A DNA stretch of 64,000 nucleotides from Pelecanus crispus (Eukaryota > Chordata > Aves > Pelecaniformes > Pelecanidae): the NCBI RefSeq assembly GCF_030463565.1, contig NC_134646.1, positions 68,341,710-68,405,709 on the forward strand, given 5' to 3'. This document shows positions 49,901 to 60,050 of the stretch, one piece after another (position 1 is the first letter of the stretch; the number at the start of each line of letters is the position of its first letter). A model generated the notes under the pieces. It was not told the origin of the DNA and ran no database searches. It was given only the letters and a program-made list of their open reading frames with translations. A program made the position numbers and the translations under genes.

Positions 49901-52900
49901 TCTGTAGGCTTTACAGCTCCCATTTGACCCATTTTCAACAGACCATTTCTTGATTGCTATTTATATTATAAAACTTATATTTGAATCACTCTATTGGCTG
50001 TTTTTTTTATTTTGGCCTCTGTTTCAGGCATCTCATCATTGTTCAGTGGAGTACGACTTGTCTTATTCTTTTTCCTATACTATCCATGAATCTTCAGTTC
50101 CTTAATGAAATCTGTAAATCTCTTGACAAACTTCTCAGTTTTTTAATTTCCTTTCTGTCCTTCTCACTGTAAGCAACTTGCCATCTTAGTCTGCAAACTA
50201 TCTACCCTGTTACCAAATCATTCTGAAACCTCATTGTTCTTAAACATTATGAGTTAAAATGCTCTTTTGTCTTCTTCTGACAAAACATAATACATTAACT
50301 TGCTTTCTTTTATAATTCATCACCTATTTGTACTGGGTCTGGCTGCGATGGAGGAGTTATTCTTCATAATAGCTGATGTGGTGCTGTGTGTTAGATTTAT
50401 GACCAAAACAATGCTGATAACGCACTAATGTTTTAGCTATTGCTGAATAATGTTTGCACAGTGTCAAGGCCTTCTCACTTTCGCCCCCAGTGAATAGATT
50501 AGGGGTGCGCATGAGGTTAGGAGGGAACACCACCAGGCAGATGACCCAAACTAACCAAAGAGATATTCCATGCCATAGAATGTCATGCTCAGCAGTAAAA
50601 TGGAGAGGAAGGGGCGTTTAGCTAGGTTAGCCATCTTCTGCTTGGGAAGCAACTAAGCATCGGTCTACCCATGGGAGATGGTAAGTGATTGCAATTACAG
50701 CACTTGTTTTGTTTTCTTTCTTTCTTCCTCCACTTTTCCTTTGGTTATTAAACTATTTTTATCTCAACCCATGATTTTTCTGACTTTTACTCTCCCTTAT
50801 CACTTCCCCTGTCCCACTGGGGGTGGAAGGGGAAGTGAGTGAGCAGCTGTGTGGCACTTAGCTGCCTACCGGGAATAACCCCTGACACTATTTCACAATA
50901 TTATTTTAGCGATTTATAATTTTGGTGAACTTCAACTATTTCTTCTAAAATTTTACATGCTGAATTGTGCCTGGAACTGATTTTTATTTTTCTAAACAGA
51001 CCAGATAGTTTCCCAAACTGAAGGGAACACACTCCTATCTTACACTTCTATTAACCCTGCTTTGCAGGTTGTGACATTTGGCACCATGTCTATCCATTTG
51101 TCATCTTTCTGAAAATTCACTGAGGCAAGGTGTTAAAATCTTGAAAACATGGAAGTCTCCAGAAATGGGAGGGCTAGATCCCCAAATTCTTTGTCCATGA
51201 TAGCTATATTTCAACACACAGATGATTAGCACCTTCCCTCCTGCTGTACTTTTGGGCTGCAGTAGTACTTGCTGATCTGGGCTCGCCAACCCTTTCAAAG
51301 AGAAGGTATTGCCTTAGCTAGATCAAGGTTATGTGGACAGAGAAAGAAACTGTGTGGTTCTCACTGAGAAGCAGCAAAAATTAGGCCTACAGAGAAAGAA
51401 AAGAAAGAGGTAGGACTGGGCAAGAAATAGATGGAATAAAGCAAGAATCAGAGTAATGAATGGTAGTGGATTGTAAGAAAAACAGGACTGGAAATTGAGT
51501 CAAGGAGAAGACTGAGAAGGACGAAACAGAGAAAGGAAAAGTGAATCACTAGGTTAATGTAGATGTGTCTGTGAGCAGTTTTTGAGCAAAGTTGATCAGA
51601 TCTAGCTGGCTTAGAAAAATGGAGGGAAGGGAGGAAAGAAACCAAAGGGAGGGACTGAAAGAAGGACAGGAAACATAATAGGACACAGCTTTAATAGCTA
51701 ATGAAGGTACAGAAAGACAACATGCAATGAATGGGTGAAAGGAAGGTAAAGAGCTGAAAAAGGGCAGGAAATGTCACAAAGATCCTAGGAAGGTAAAACA
51801 GTAAGAACTGGAAACAGGGATGGCTAAAACCAGAAGTTAGAAAAACAGGAATAGGTTGGAAAGCATGAAGGGATTAGGGTATGTGTAAAAGATCCTGTGC
51901 TACACTATACTCCTTTCCAGAACCTGAAATAGGAAATAAATAATATCTAATTTGTACAGTGATCGCTGGATGCACAAACATATACGCATGTGGAAATGTA
52001 TACATGGCTTCCACCATACGCACTTCCCTCGAGGACAAGAGACTTTATTACAACTGATCTCAGTACCACTGACAATTTTCAAGTATCTCCTAGAAACTCA
52101 CCATGATTCTTATTTGAAATGAAAGGGAGGTTGTTAACAACAACAACAATAATAATAACAATAATATACAAGTGTGTATATGCTTCACTAAACAACTGTG
52201 TTAACCCTGTAACACTTCACTACATTTCCCATCCCTTTCTTCTGCATTTTTCACTGGTCACATAATTCAAAACAGCTGATCAACTATGTAGGGGAGATGC
52301 TTCTAATTGTTCTGTAACACTAACCTAATTGGACTGTTTGTTAATTGATTACTTTGTTATTAATCCCTTCTACATTTACGGTTTTTAGTTTTACCTGTAT
52401 GAGTAATGTTTTCCAATCTTTTTCTACAAAACTAAAATGGGCCAGTGTGAATTACCAGTACTTCCAGTATATTCCAGTAATACTGAAGAAAGTGTTAAAT
52501 TGATGAGAAGGAAATATATGTTTTAAATGGGAAGAAGTATTCTCGATAGATTAAACAAATGGGAGCAAAAATAACTTGAAATTACATATGATCCTGATTC
52601 CTATTCTCAGACAGCTGTACCTGTCAAAAAAAAATAATCAACAAAAATAATTAAAATCCTGACAAAACAATCTAAACTTCTTTAGCACTATCCCAGATAG
52701 AAAAGAAAAATCTTATTTTGAATTGTAGTCACTGAGAAAAGTTAATGTTTCATGCAGTTTCAAATTTGTGTGAAATACTTCAATCTCCTGTAAAGTCAAA
52801 TCCTATTTTTAATATATGAAAAATTATACAATTAAAATATGTATACTATTTCCACATGTTAAACCATTTCATGGAATTGTAAAAAAACCTTAAGAAATAC

Positions 52901-55900
52901 ATATTGCATCAGAAAATAAAAGCAACCTTAAGATGCTTATTGTAAAAGGCTATGTTTTTACTAAACAGCTTTATATTGTAGTTTATAGGAATGAGTTTTT
53001 TTCTGTGGAATGGTTTTAGTAATCTACTAAAACCACAGTTCCCTTGGTGTTATTACCTAACAAAGTTTAGCATTGTTTCCCTGCTATATAAACTTAAGCT
53101 TTTGATTTTATATTGCCATTTGAGTACAAGCATTTCTAAAAATCATTTATTTTCAATGAAATGTCCCTAATAGAATGCAGAACAATGTCAGCTGCTATAA
53201 ACTCTAGCAAGTAAATATACACTAGATATAATTTTGCAACACAAAAGGTGTAAACACAGCAAAAAGAAGATTCAAGGAAAACTCATTTAACACTTCCCCT
53301 TTACTTCTGAATGTATCTGTAGCAACAATAGGCAATCAAGGCCAAGAAGTGATGCCTGTTGTCTTTTTGCTCCCTCTTGCAATGTCTGTCTGCAAATTCT
53401 TGAGAAGTTACATAAAACCTCCCTGGAAATTCAGGTGGTAATTTTTCAGAGAATCAGAGAAATTTGACTTAAAAATCCCCTGAAAAATTATGCTCCAGAA
53501 ATGGATGTGGATTCTGTCTCTTAATGACTTTCGAAGCACAAAACATTTATTTTTCAAGGGTAGTGCCTTTTTTCAGAATCAAGTTTTTAGCTTTCTCTTC
53601 ACTTGCCAGGGAAAAAGTCCCACATTGTATGCCTGCCTAACACAGAAGAGAAGAGAAGCTTCAATTTCATTTCTGCTTATGCAGTATAGTTCTGCACTTT
53701 ACCCTGCACACTAGGAAATTATTTGGCAGTAAGATCATGGAAAAAATTCCACTTCCACAAGTGGGCTTTACACAAATGTATAAATATTCTGCTGAAAGCT
53801 AACTCTTACTCAGTTTTAATGGGTCAAATATATATTATCTTTCTGACATATCTGCATTAGAGTTATTTCCTAAGCCAAATCGTGTTTTTTGGCAATGGTT
53901 TTTAAATGTCTGACAATACATTCATTTGCATATATTTCTTTTAACCATCTAAAAATGTGACTGATATAAGGAATTAACACATGTTTTGTTTCAGTTAGAA
54001 ATTCGTTTCATCAGGGTTCACCTGTAAATAGCAGAGGCTGGATAAGATCCTGTGTCATAACTGACCCTCACTCTACCCCGGTACAGCTCTACCGCTATGT
54101 GATCTTTATCGCCTTTGTAGAGCAGGATCCCACTGTCTTCATCTGTTGCAATCTAGTTAAAAGAAAGAAACACTTAGAAAGTACTAAAAATAAATATTAA
54201 ATCAAAATGCTGTATTAAGTGAATCTCTGAATTTACTGCTGTAGCCTATTACTTCACTACAAAATTCTTCCTTGAATGACAACCTGAGAAAATTCTTTCT
54301 CTTCCTATCAATGAGCCCATCTACTTCAATATGGAGTTATTTCAGTGACTCTTCTAGATTTTTAGCTCAAGCTGTGAAAAGCTCTTTCAGTGAGCCGATA
54401 ACAACTTTGGCTAATTTTCCACACCATAAAAAGTCATTTACATTCTTTTCCAGATCAGAATCTGCAACACAAGCAATCTTACCTGTAGAGTGATATTGGT
54501 TTGGGGGCGTATCTTAGCTGAAGGGATTTGTAGATAGGATTCTTTGTTGACAAAATTTATACTGATCAGCTTTTCACATTTCTCACCCTGGTAGCCTGAT
54601 AAACACTGACAGATTGGTTCACTCTCTTTTATGATACACTGGGCTCCATTTTGACATTCATAATTATCACAAGGGCTGGTGCGAGGCAGAACCATTGGTG
54701 GTGAAAACTCACAAAACAAGCCACTAAATACAAACAGAAAAAATTAGTATTTCCAGAAAAACCCAACTTTGACAAAAGACATACATGTTTATACTGTCTT
54801 CAGATCTTTCTCACCTGTATCCTTCTGGGCAAATACATGTATATCCATTAACTGCATCAGTACACTGTGCTCCATTTTTACATTTGTTGTCCTGGCAGTC
54901 ATCAAAGTCAATATCACAATGCTCACCTACATATCCAGGTGTGCAATCACATCTGTGAAACAGGAAAGCAAGCGGGATAGCACAGTGCCTTTTAACAATA
55001 CAGTGTACTTACGACAAAGTTAAGGAACTACTGAATTGTTTAAAACTCACGGAAAAAAATGCATTACTGTGACTTTGTGTGTAGAGACTACGCAGCTTAA
55101 TCATGCTGTTATATGGGGAATCTACATATGTAATGGATACAGGTTTGCTAGTTACACACGGTTACTCATCTGCCATTATATTGAAGAATTGTGGTTTAAA
55201 TCTAGAGAGCCCTCATGAATCATTTTGATAGTTGTTCTTGGAATTTATGAGTAATGCAGAATGTTACAGGATGTTGTAAGTGGCTGCGAACACTAAAAAT
55301 AATCAATATGCTTAGTTGCTGAAACCAAGAAAAATAATCCAAGCCTTGTATTATACTGATGGATATTTTCTTTGTCAACTGAACAGCTATGAATGGACCA
55401 ATGCTCCATTTATACAGTTCAAAGGTTATGCATAAATTTTTCCCCTTGAAGTTCCACCAGCCTGATAGACTATAAATAGTTCCATGGTTAGTGAACTAAC
55501 AGAAGTCTCAAAACACATCCTCTTCCCTCCCTGAGCCCCCGCTGAACTAGAAACAGCATATCCTCAAGACAGTATGTAATGTTTTTCTGGTTTCCGCCCC
55601 CCCACCCCCCCCCCCCCATGCAACTCTCATTGTTAATGCTAGCGGCATTTCTTTAGGGAATTCTCATGTATTAGACTTAGTGAATACCCAGAACTCTGTG
55701 AAAAATGAATGGAAAAGATTACAAATTCATGCATCCTCACGATTTTATTTTTTTTTGAATTAAGATGTATGTAATTGATTTAATTAGATCTTGTGATTCC
55801 CTCCTTCGTGTTGTTTGTTTTAGTATCTAAAATTTGCTCTAAAGTGCCAGAAGTGATTTAAATAGCTGTGTAACATTAAATTAAGTATTTCAGTCAAATG

Positions 55901-57286
55901 TCTCAATTTTTATTCAACATATATCATAGAATCATAGAATGCTTTGGGTTGGAAGGGACCTTGAGAGATCATCTAGCCCAACCCCCCTGCAGTGAGCAGG
56001 GATTGAACCTGTGACCTTGGCGTTATTAGCACCACGCTCTAACCAACTGAGCTAACCTTGGATAAGAAAAGTGAAAAAAGAATATAAAGAATGCTATTAA
56101 AAAGCTGACTAAGTGAGATACATGCTTGACATTGCTATTTTCTGATTTACAATCTCAGAAAGTAACCTGGAAATTTGATCATAGAATCATAGAATGGTTT
56201 GAGTTGGAAGGGACCTTAAAGACCATCTAGTTTAAACCCCCCTGCCATGGGCAGGGACACCTTCCACCAGACCAGGTTGCTCAAAGCCCCATCCAACCTG
56301 GCTTTGAACACTTCCAGCAATGGGGCATCCACTTCTCTGGGCAACCTGCTCCAGTGCCTCACCACCCCCATAGTGGCAGTAAAGTATAAGATGCCAAACT
56401 AGGTTTACTGAAGCAGCATGAAGAAAATAAACGTAACACAACAATTTAAATCCAACAAATTTTCTATTTTTCCGTTGAAAACTATAATCTTCACTTCATG
56501 TTCATTTTAATACTTAGATATTTGACTATTTTTTGCCATATTTTAAATAAAATGTCATTACATAAGTAGTAGGAATGATAATAAATTATCTGATTTTAGC
56601 ACAAGAGCATACTGTGCATAAAACAGGTGCTTTTGACAATTGAAAGCTGCAGGTTTCCTGTATTTATTAACTTAAAGCCTATTAAAAACACTCTAAAGAG
56701 TGTTAAATAGTGCATACTAATTAATTATGATAAGGTTATGGCATAATTAAAGATTAGTTTTCCTGGGGATGGACTCCTTTAGTTTGTACCTTCCAGTGTG
56801 CCTTCCTAATAATCTCTTTCACAATTACTTCTCAGAAAGCAGTATAATTATTCCACTTCAATTAAATGCAATTATTTTCCTACTGTCCAAGCTACTAAAA
56901 GGGTTTTGTATAGACTGTCACATAGACTAACTGCTCTAGCCTGTGTTCCTATTTAAAATCTGACTGGAATTAGAACTGTTAAGGATCCGTAAAATTCAGT
57001 AAAACATATTTAAGATAATAATGCAGAACTATATGAAAATAATGGCCTATTCTGCCATAAAGCTTGATAATAACTGAAATTAGTATTTGAGAACAGAACT
57101 TGCTTCCACTAAAACAAAAGGAAAAGAAGTTAAGCAGGATAAAACCCCAGAAATTTAGATTCAGTTGGACTGTGACAATATTTTAGACTTACTTGTATCC
57201 TTTGGGTGTCAAGATACACTTTGAGTCATGCTGGCAAGGATTCAGGTTTTGAGCACAGAAATCTAGTTTCTCCTCACAGAGCTCAC
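34739..57286 (-). CDS. SLIT2: SLIT2, C-terminal coding exons (EGF4 to the cystine knot)
   Basis: Eight minus-strand exons join in phase (1502 nt, about 499 residues plus stop) into the C-terminal third of Slit guidance ligand 2. Slits are secreted glycoproteins that bind ROBO receptors through their LRR region. They repel axons and steer cell migration; the C-terminal fragment, released by cleavage, has its own partners, with dystroglycan reported for the laminin-G region. Seen here: EGF-like repeats 4-6, the linker [13 protein letters not shown] with the known cleavage bond, a laminin-G domain, EGF-like repeats 7-9 and a C-terminal cystine knot ending in CGCTNCPS. Near identity with remembered human SLIT2 (e.g. 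[16 protein letters not shown]) favours SLIT2 over SLIT1 and SLIT3. Exons for the LRRs and EGF1-3 lie beyond base 64000. Confidence 0.97.
34981..36071 (-). other. SLIT2 intron before the last exon
   Basis: AT-rich intron with canonical ends; no repeat family or other gene recognised. Confidence 0.85.
36072..36283 (-). CDS. SLIT2: SLIT2 exon: EGF8 and EGF9
   Basis: 212 nt. Acceptor TGTAG (AG at 36285-36284), donor GTAAAA at 36071. It reads [20 protein letters not shown] then [20 protein letters not shown] and [20 protein letters not shown], ending GYTGDSCDK with one base of the next codon. A frame offset by one in the same strand gives an unrelated shadow. Confidence 0.97.
36284..40731 (-). 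other. SLIT2 intron within EGF8
   Basis: 4.4-kb intron with canonical ends. It contains the CR1 3' end at 39057-39213 and short TA-rich stretches near 40110-40160. No other gene seen. Confidence 0.85.
39057..39213 (+). mobile_element. CR1 LINE 3' end fragment
   Basis: The plus strand reads the last codons of CR1 ORF2 (EVFKKR-like, ending in GHG/GDMV-like sequence) and the CR1 3' UTR, with ctagtctacccttgattggt and ggttggactggatgatctta, ending in a gattctatga octamer tail. Related to the 3' ends at 6742 and 62342. Confidence 0.93.
40732..41020 (-). CDS. SLIT2: SLIT2 exon: laminin-G end, EGF7, start of EGF8
   Basis: 289 nt. Acceptor CCTAG (AG at 41022-41021), donor GTATGT at 40731. It reads [20 protein letters not shown] then [36 protein letters not shown], the EGF7 end [13 protein letters not shown] and NDPCLGN. 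It ends two bases into a Lys codon. The frame that continues past the donor is intronic readthrough. Confidence 0.97.
41021..46116 (-). other. SLIT2 intron within the laminin-G domain (second)
   Basis: 5.1-kb AT-rich intron with canonical ends. A GA-rich low-complexity tract lies at 43580-43630. No repeat family or other gene recognised. Confidence 0.8.
46117..46271 (-). CDS. SLIT2: SLIT2 exon: laminin-G part 2
   Basis: 155 nt. Acceptor TGCAG (AG at 46273-46272), donor GTAAGA at 46116. The first base completes the split Ser, then [39 protein letters not shown] and DSPLYVGG, ending one base into a Gly codon. Confidence 0.97.
46642..47097 (+). mobile_element. CR1 LINE 3' fragment, decayed
   Basis: The plus strand carries the C-terminal part of CR1 ORF2 ([35 protein letters not shown]) with frame breaks. 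The CR1 3' UTR (ggttggatgggcctttgagc, cctgcccatggcaggggggt) and the ccattctatgattcta tail follow. It is a different, older subfamily than the copy at 6742-7410. Confidence 0.94.
47684..47756 (-). pseudogene. Decayed copy of the candidate SLIT2 cassette exon
   Basis: The minus strand between an ACTACAG acceptor-like site and an AAT/GTAAGT donor shares most of its donor-proximal part with 49455-49393 (cattcagctct, tctcca, gctagaagtaatgtaagt). Here the length is 73 nt, the polypyrimidine tract is weak, and the third or fourth codon in SLIT2 phase is a stop. If used it would truncate the protein; more likely it is relic sequence or a repeat copy. Confidence 0.4.
48112..48710 (+). mobile_element. 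Solo LTR of an avian endogenous retrovirus
   Basis: Begins TGTGCTGGTTTTGGCTGGGA and ends in ACCATGACA. It matches the LTR at 18458-19047 throughout, including the tgatgtca site, aataaaagc promoter-like element and attaaac hexamer. Flanks taact (48107-48111) and caact (48711-48715) form a 5-bp target duplication with one mismatch. It is antisense to SLIT2. Confidence 0.92.
49393..49455 (-). CDS. Candidate in-frame cassette exon of SLIT2 (laminin-G insert)
   Basis: A 63-nt segment follows a strong acceptor (TTTTTCTTACAG, AG at 49457-49456) and is followed by a strong donor (AAT then GTAAGTGC, GT at 49392-49391). Spliced between the exons ending at 54022 and starting at 46271, it keeps phase exactly. 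It adds 21 codons reading about [20 protein letters not shown] without a stop, inserted at the split Ser before VETIND. Human SLIT2 as I know it has no insert here. Without transcripts this is a hypothesis. An exonised repeat or chance pairing of splice sites is the alternative. Confidence 0.35.
50329..50887 (+). mobile_element. Solo LTR, second subfamily
   Basis: Begins TGTACTGGGTCTGGCTG and ends in CCCCTGACA, flanked by an exact 5-bp duplication ctatt (50324-50328 and 50888-50892). Its 5' part has the 'gttttagctattgctgaata' block seen in the 5' LTR at 15762 rather than the block of the other LTRs. It is more diverged and so probably older. Antisense to SLIT2. Confidence 0.88.
52138..52170. 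repeat. AAC/AAT-rich microsatellite
   Basis: Short imperfect run of aac and aat triplets inside the SLIT2 intron. Confidence 0.8.
54022..54152 (-). CDS. SLIT2: SLIT2 exon: laminin-G part 1
   Basis: 131 nt. Acceptor CTAG (AG at 54154-54153), donor GTGAAC at 54021. It reads [20 protein letters not shown] then [20 protein letters not shown] and AIY. It ends in AG of a split Ser codon, so the next exon must supply one base. The intron that follows (7.7 kb) contains the candidate cassette exon. Confidence 0.97.
54153..54482 (-). other. SLIT2 short intron (330 nt)
   Basis: Intron between the exons at 54483 and 54152 with canonical GT/AG ends. Nothing else recognised. Confidence 0.95.
54483..54723 (-). 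CDS. SLIT2: SLIT2 exon: end of EGF5, cleavage linker, EGF6, start of laminin-G
   Basis: 241 nt. Acceptor TTTAG (AG at 54725-54724), donor GTAAGA at 54482. It reads [19 protein letters not shown], then EGF6 with CQNGAQC and [13 protein letters not shown], then [20 protein letters not shown] at the laminin-G start. The Arg-Thr bond at which SLIT2 is processed is encoded by bases 54683-54678. Ends on a complete codon. Confidence 0.97.
54815..54952 (-). CDS. SLIT2: SLIT2 exon: end of EGF4 and most of EGF5
   Basis: 138 nt. Acceptor CAG (AG at 54954-54953), donor GTGAGA at 54814. It reads [20 protein letters not shown] then [19 protein letters not shown] and [14 protein letters not shown] is a calcium-binding EGF start. 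It ends in AG of a split Ser codon. Confidence 0.97.
55597..55617. repeat. C-rich homopolymer pair
   Basis: C7, one A, then C13 on the plus strand; G-rich on the transcribed strand's RNA. Likely polymorphic in length. Confidence 0.95.
55924..56062 (-). mobile_element. tRNA-Ile/CR1 composite SINE (TguSINE1-like)
   Basis: On the minus strand the 5' part is a tRNA-Ile-like body. It has an A box TAGCTCAGTTGG (56054-56043), an anticodon loop CTAATAA with AAT anticodon (56027-56025) and a B box GGTTCAATCCC (56009-55999). This runs directly into a CR1 3' tail (gggttgggctagatgatctc, cccttccaaccc) ending in the ATTCTATG octamers. It is the architecture I know as TguSINE1, a passerine SINE mobilised by CR1. 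The acceptor-stem 3' side is replaced by the CR1 part, so it is not a tRNA gene. Confidence 0.9.
56178..56390 (-). mobile_element. CR1 LINE 3' fragment
   Basis: The plus strand shows the reverse of a CR1 3' end: atcatagaatcatagaatgg octamer tail at the left, then the 3' UTR with the 'ccctgccatgggcagggaca' hairpin and gcaacctgctccagtgcctc. The 5' boundary near 56390 is approximate. It resembles the copy at 46642-47097. Confidence 0.93.
57193..57286 (-). CDS. SLIT2: SLIT2 exon: start of EGF4
   Basis: 94 nt. Acceptor CAG at 57289-57287, donor GTAAGT at 57192. It reads (T)[19 protein letters not shown] then [12 protein letters not shown], closing the third EGF repeat and opening the fourth. It starts two bases into a Gly codon and ends two bases into a Lys codon. 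Confidence 0.96.
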
Positions 57287-57414
57287 CTGAAATATAATGT
57301 ATGGTGTCAATTCAGTGAAAATATCCCAGTGACCTGAAAATAGCTGTTTCTATTTTAAAAGTAACTGCTACAATTTTGTTAAACTGAAAAATGCATACTT
57401 CATGATATAATAAT

Positions 57415-57478
57415 AAATACTACCTTTATGATAAATACTAATAAATAAATACCAATAAATAAATAAACCAATAAATAT
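57415..57478. repeat. AATA-rich tandem repeat
   Basis: Imperfect aataaata and accaataaata units over about 60 bases in the SLIT2 intron. Confidence 0.85.
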
Positions 57479-59992
57479 TAATCTTTCTGATAACTCCTTT
57501 ATAAAAAAAATTAGTTTAATGTCAATCATCTATCCATGGACATAAATGATGATTTTGTGAAAAAACATTTTTTTGTGTACAATGTTTATGTAGCTCTGCT
57601 GTACAGCGAAACTCTAGTGATTGAATTCCTTCTTGCCAGGACAAACAAGCCATCAATAAGCTTTTCTCGTATTTATTTCTAAGCTCATTACACACAGAAA
57701 TACCCAGGTTTCCCCTATAAGTAATCTATTACCTGAAAAAACCCTGTTAATATCAGCGCATGTCAGTATAATTCCAATTATCCCAAAATGAAAACTTGCT
57801 TTCTACTTTTTCTTAAATATGACTCTCCAATTTTTGCATTTGTTAATGTACCATAATTATCTATCATCTGTTCTGTGAAAAGAAAAGAAAAAAAAAAAAA
57901 TCTACGTCAAATGTCTACCCTTCCCTGCTGCTAGAAGCCTAACAGTGGATCTAATTTCCAACATGGGCTGTATAATCTATAAAATATTTTAATATGATTA
58001 AAATATTATTTCATTTGCAACTTTATGACAAGGAAATACAGGTGTGTAAACAGATCAACAGTCTATCTCCCTGACTGACTAATCAGAAGATATTACGAAT
58101 AGTGCACTCGCAAAGTTTATCACTGGTTTGTAAGATAGATACACTTATTCCAGCATCCATATGAATAATATATGTATAATCAACAGGTATAAACCCTGTG
58201 TCTGCTGAATTTAGGGCCTTACAGGTCTATCAGGCCCTAAAACTTATGGGAAGGAGTAGGGTTGCCCCTTGTCATTTGTCAAGTAATAAAAGATGAGCTA
58301 CTGAGCAAAGAGAAGTTGAACTAAACACCAAAATGAAGAGCAGAAGATAGTGGATGAGCAGATACTTTCGCTGCTCAAGTTGAACTTTCCTTCAAAGAGG
58401 CACAATATTTGGTATCCCTCAGTTTATTTATCTGAGTGTGGTAGTGGCCTGCAGTGTAGTTAGCTGAAGAATCAGTATCTGCTGGAGGGCAGCCTGAGAT
58501 TAAAATAGCGTATAATGGCTTCACCTCTTTCCTGTAACTGTTAACACAGTACTGAGGATAAGGACAGCACCACCATGAATACGGTATGGGGAAAGAAGGA
58601 CAGACCATTTAGGAACACAACTTGGGTAGAATCAGGAACAGGTAGATTGGAAAAAGGGAGAAAGGTATAGGATAACAACATTGGAGTGGAGATTTTGGAG
58701 AGAGTATATGAACGAAGATATCTTCCAGAATACATACACATGTGTGTACGTGTATCAGCTCATCAGCTCATCAGCTACTGCTGTCATTAAGCAATAAGGT
58801 TTCTGACATTATACACTGCTCCTTGCCAAATGCCTAGCACCACACAGAAGCTGCCTTCTTGCTTACATGGGCTTCTCTGGAATTATAGAAGTACACATCA
58901 TAATAAACTGAAAGCAACAGTAGATGGTTAAAGGTCTATTTGTCTTTTTTTCTTTTTTTTACAGGTTCAACAGATCTCCAGAGAAATTTGTCCTTTCCAC
59001 AGTAAGTGTGCTTACATACTAGTGTTTAAAATTGCATATTGTGAATATGAGTACTGACTACCCAGGACTTGAGACATTGTTTCCAGGACTTATCTTTTAG
59101 GTTATGTAGAACTTATTTCAAATGATGGACAAATAAACCAAAATTTAAAAGAGCTGAGGAACAGTCTACATTAAAGCAAGGACAGAGAAAAAGGCAAAAC
59201 TGAACCAGAGCCAAATATGGTTATGCTGGATAAAAACACATCTGAAACATGTATGCTAAGTGTGATCAGACATGGGACCTTTACATCTTCAAAAATGAGA
59301 GAAGCCAAAACCAGCTGGACAAGTACTTTGCAGCCATCCAAAAGATCCAGACTGGTTCTACACAAAGATTTTTTAAAAAAAAAATAAAAAAATAATAGCA
59401 CATTACCAATTTGCAAGTAGTGCATTTTCCCTACAAAACCAAACAGAACTTTGAGTGAACACAAGAAAATGGCCTTCAAGCACAGGCTACTTAACAGTCC
59501 TCAGGAAAACTGTCAGTAACAATGTGACTTAGTCAATATATATAGGAAACTGAATGAAGATCAAATGCAGGCCACTGAAGATGACTAATAAAAAGGATTT
59601 TAATTCTATCCTCAAAGCCTCTTCAAACTCTCAATGGACTTATTAGTCTGGAAATGTGCAACTGTTATGACTAGGTCAGTGCACAAAGAATCTTGAAATA
59701 CCATGGATTCTTTGCATCCCATGACATATCAAACATGAAACAGATCCCTTTCTCTTTTCAAAGGGTTTTGTTCAAACATACGTATATAAGAGGAAGTAAT
59801 TCTTCACATAGCATTTAGTCAATTTGCAGAATTTGTTGTAATAGCTGAAATCTGTTTAAAGACCAGCAACATTTAAGAGTGAGAGATAAATATGGGAACA
59901 GAGAATTCAGATTTTCAGGAACATGGAGTGGAATAATAAAAAATCACTGTTTTTTTAACCTAGTTTATACACATTCCTATGGCGTAGAAATG

Positions 59993-60050
59993 CATATATG
60001 TGCGTGCATATATGTGCGTACATATATGTATATATATGCATAGATGTACA
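59993..60050. repeat. Alternating purine-pyrimidine repeat
   Basis: Imperfect repeats of atatatgtgcgt-like units grading into tatatatgcatag. Alternating purine-pyrimidine composition could favour Z-form DNA. Confidence 0.8.

Larger units (their letters stand above)
46272..54021 (-). other. SLIT2 intron within the laminin-G domain (first, 7.7 kb)
   Basis: Largest fully contained intron. It carries a CR1 (46642-47097), two solo LTRs (48112-48710 and 50329-50887), a candidate cassette exon (49393-49455) with a decayed copy (47684-47756), and an AAC/AAT-rich microsatellite near 52138-52170. The remainder is plain AT-rich intron. Confidence 0.85.
54953..57192 (-). other. SLIT2 intron within EGF4
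   Basis: 2.2-kb intron with canonical ends. It contains a C-run pair (55597-55617), a tRNA-CR1 SINE (55924-56062) and a CR1 fragment (56178-56390). Confidence 0.9.

Noticed and set aside
55999..56054. A tRNA-Ile gene on the minus strand
   Set aside because: The A and B boxes are present, but the 3' acceptor stem is replaced by a CR1 tail, so it is the head of a SINE, not a functional tRNA gene.
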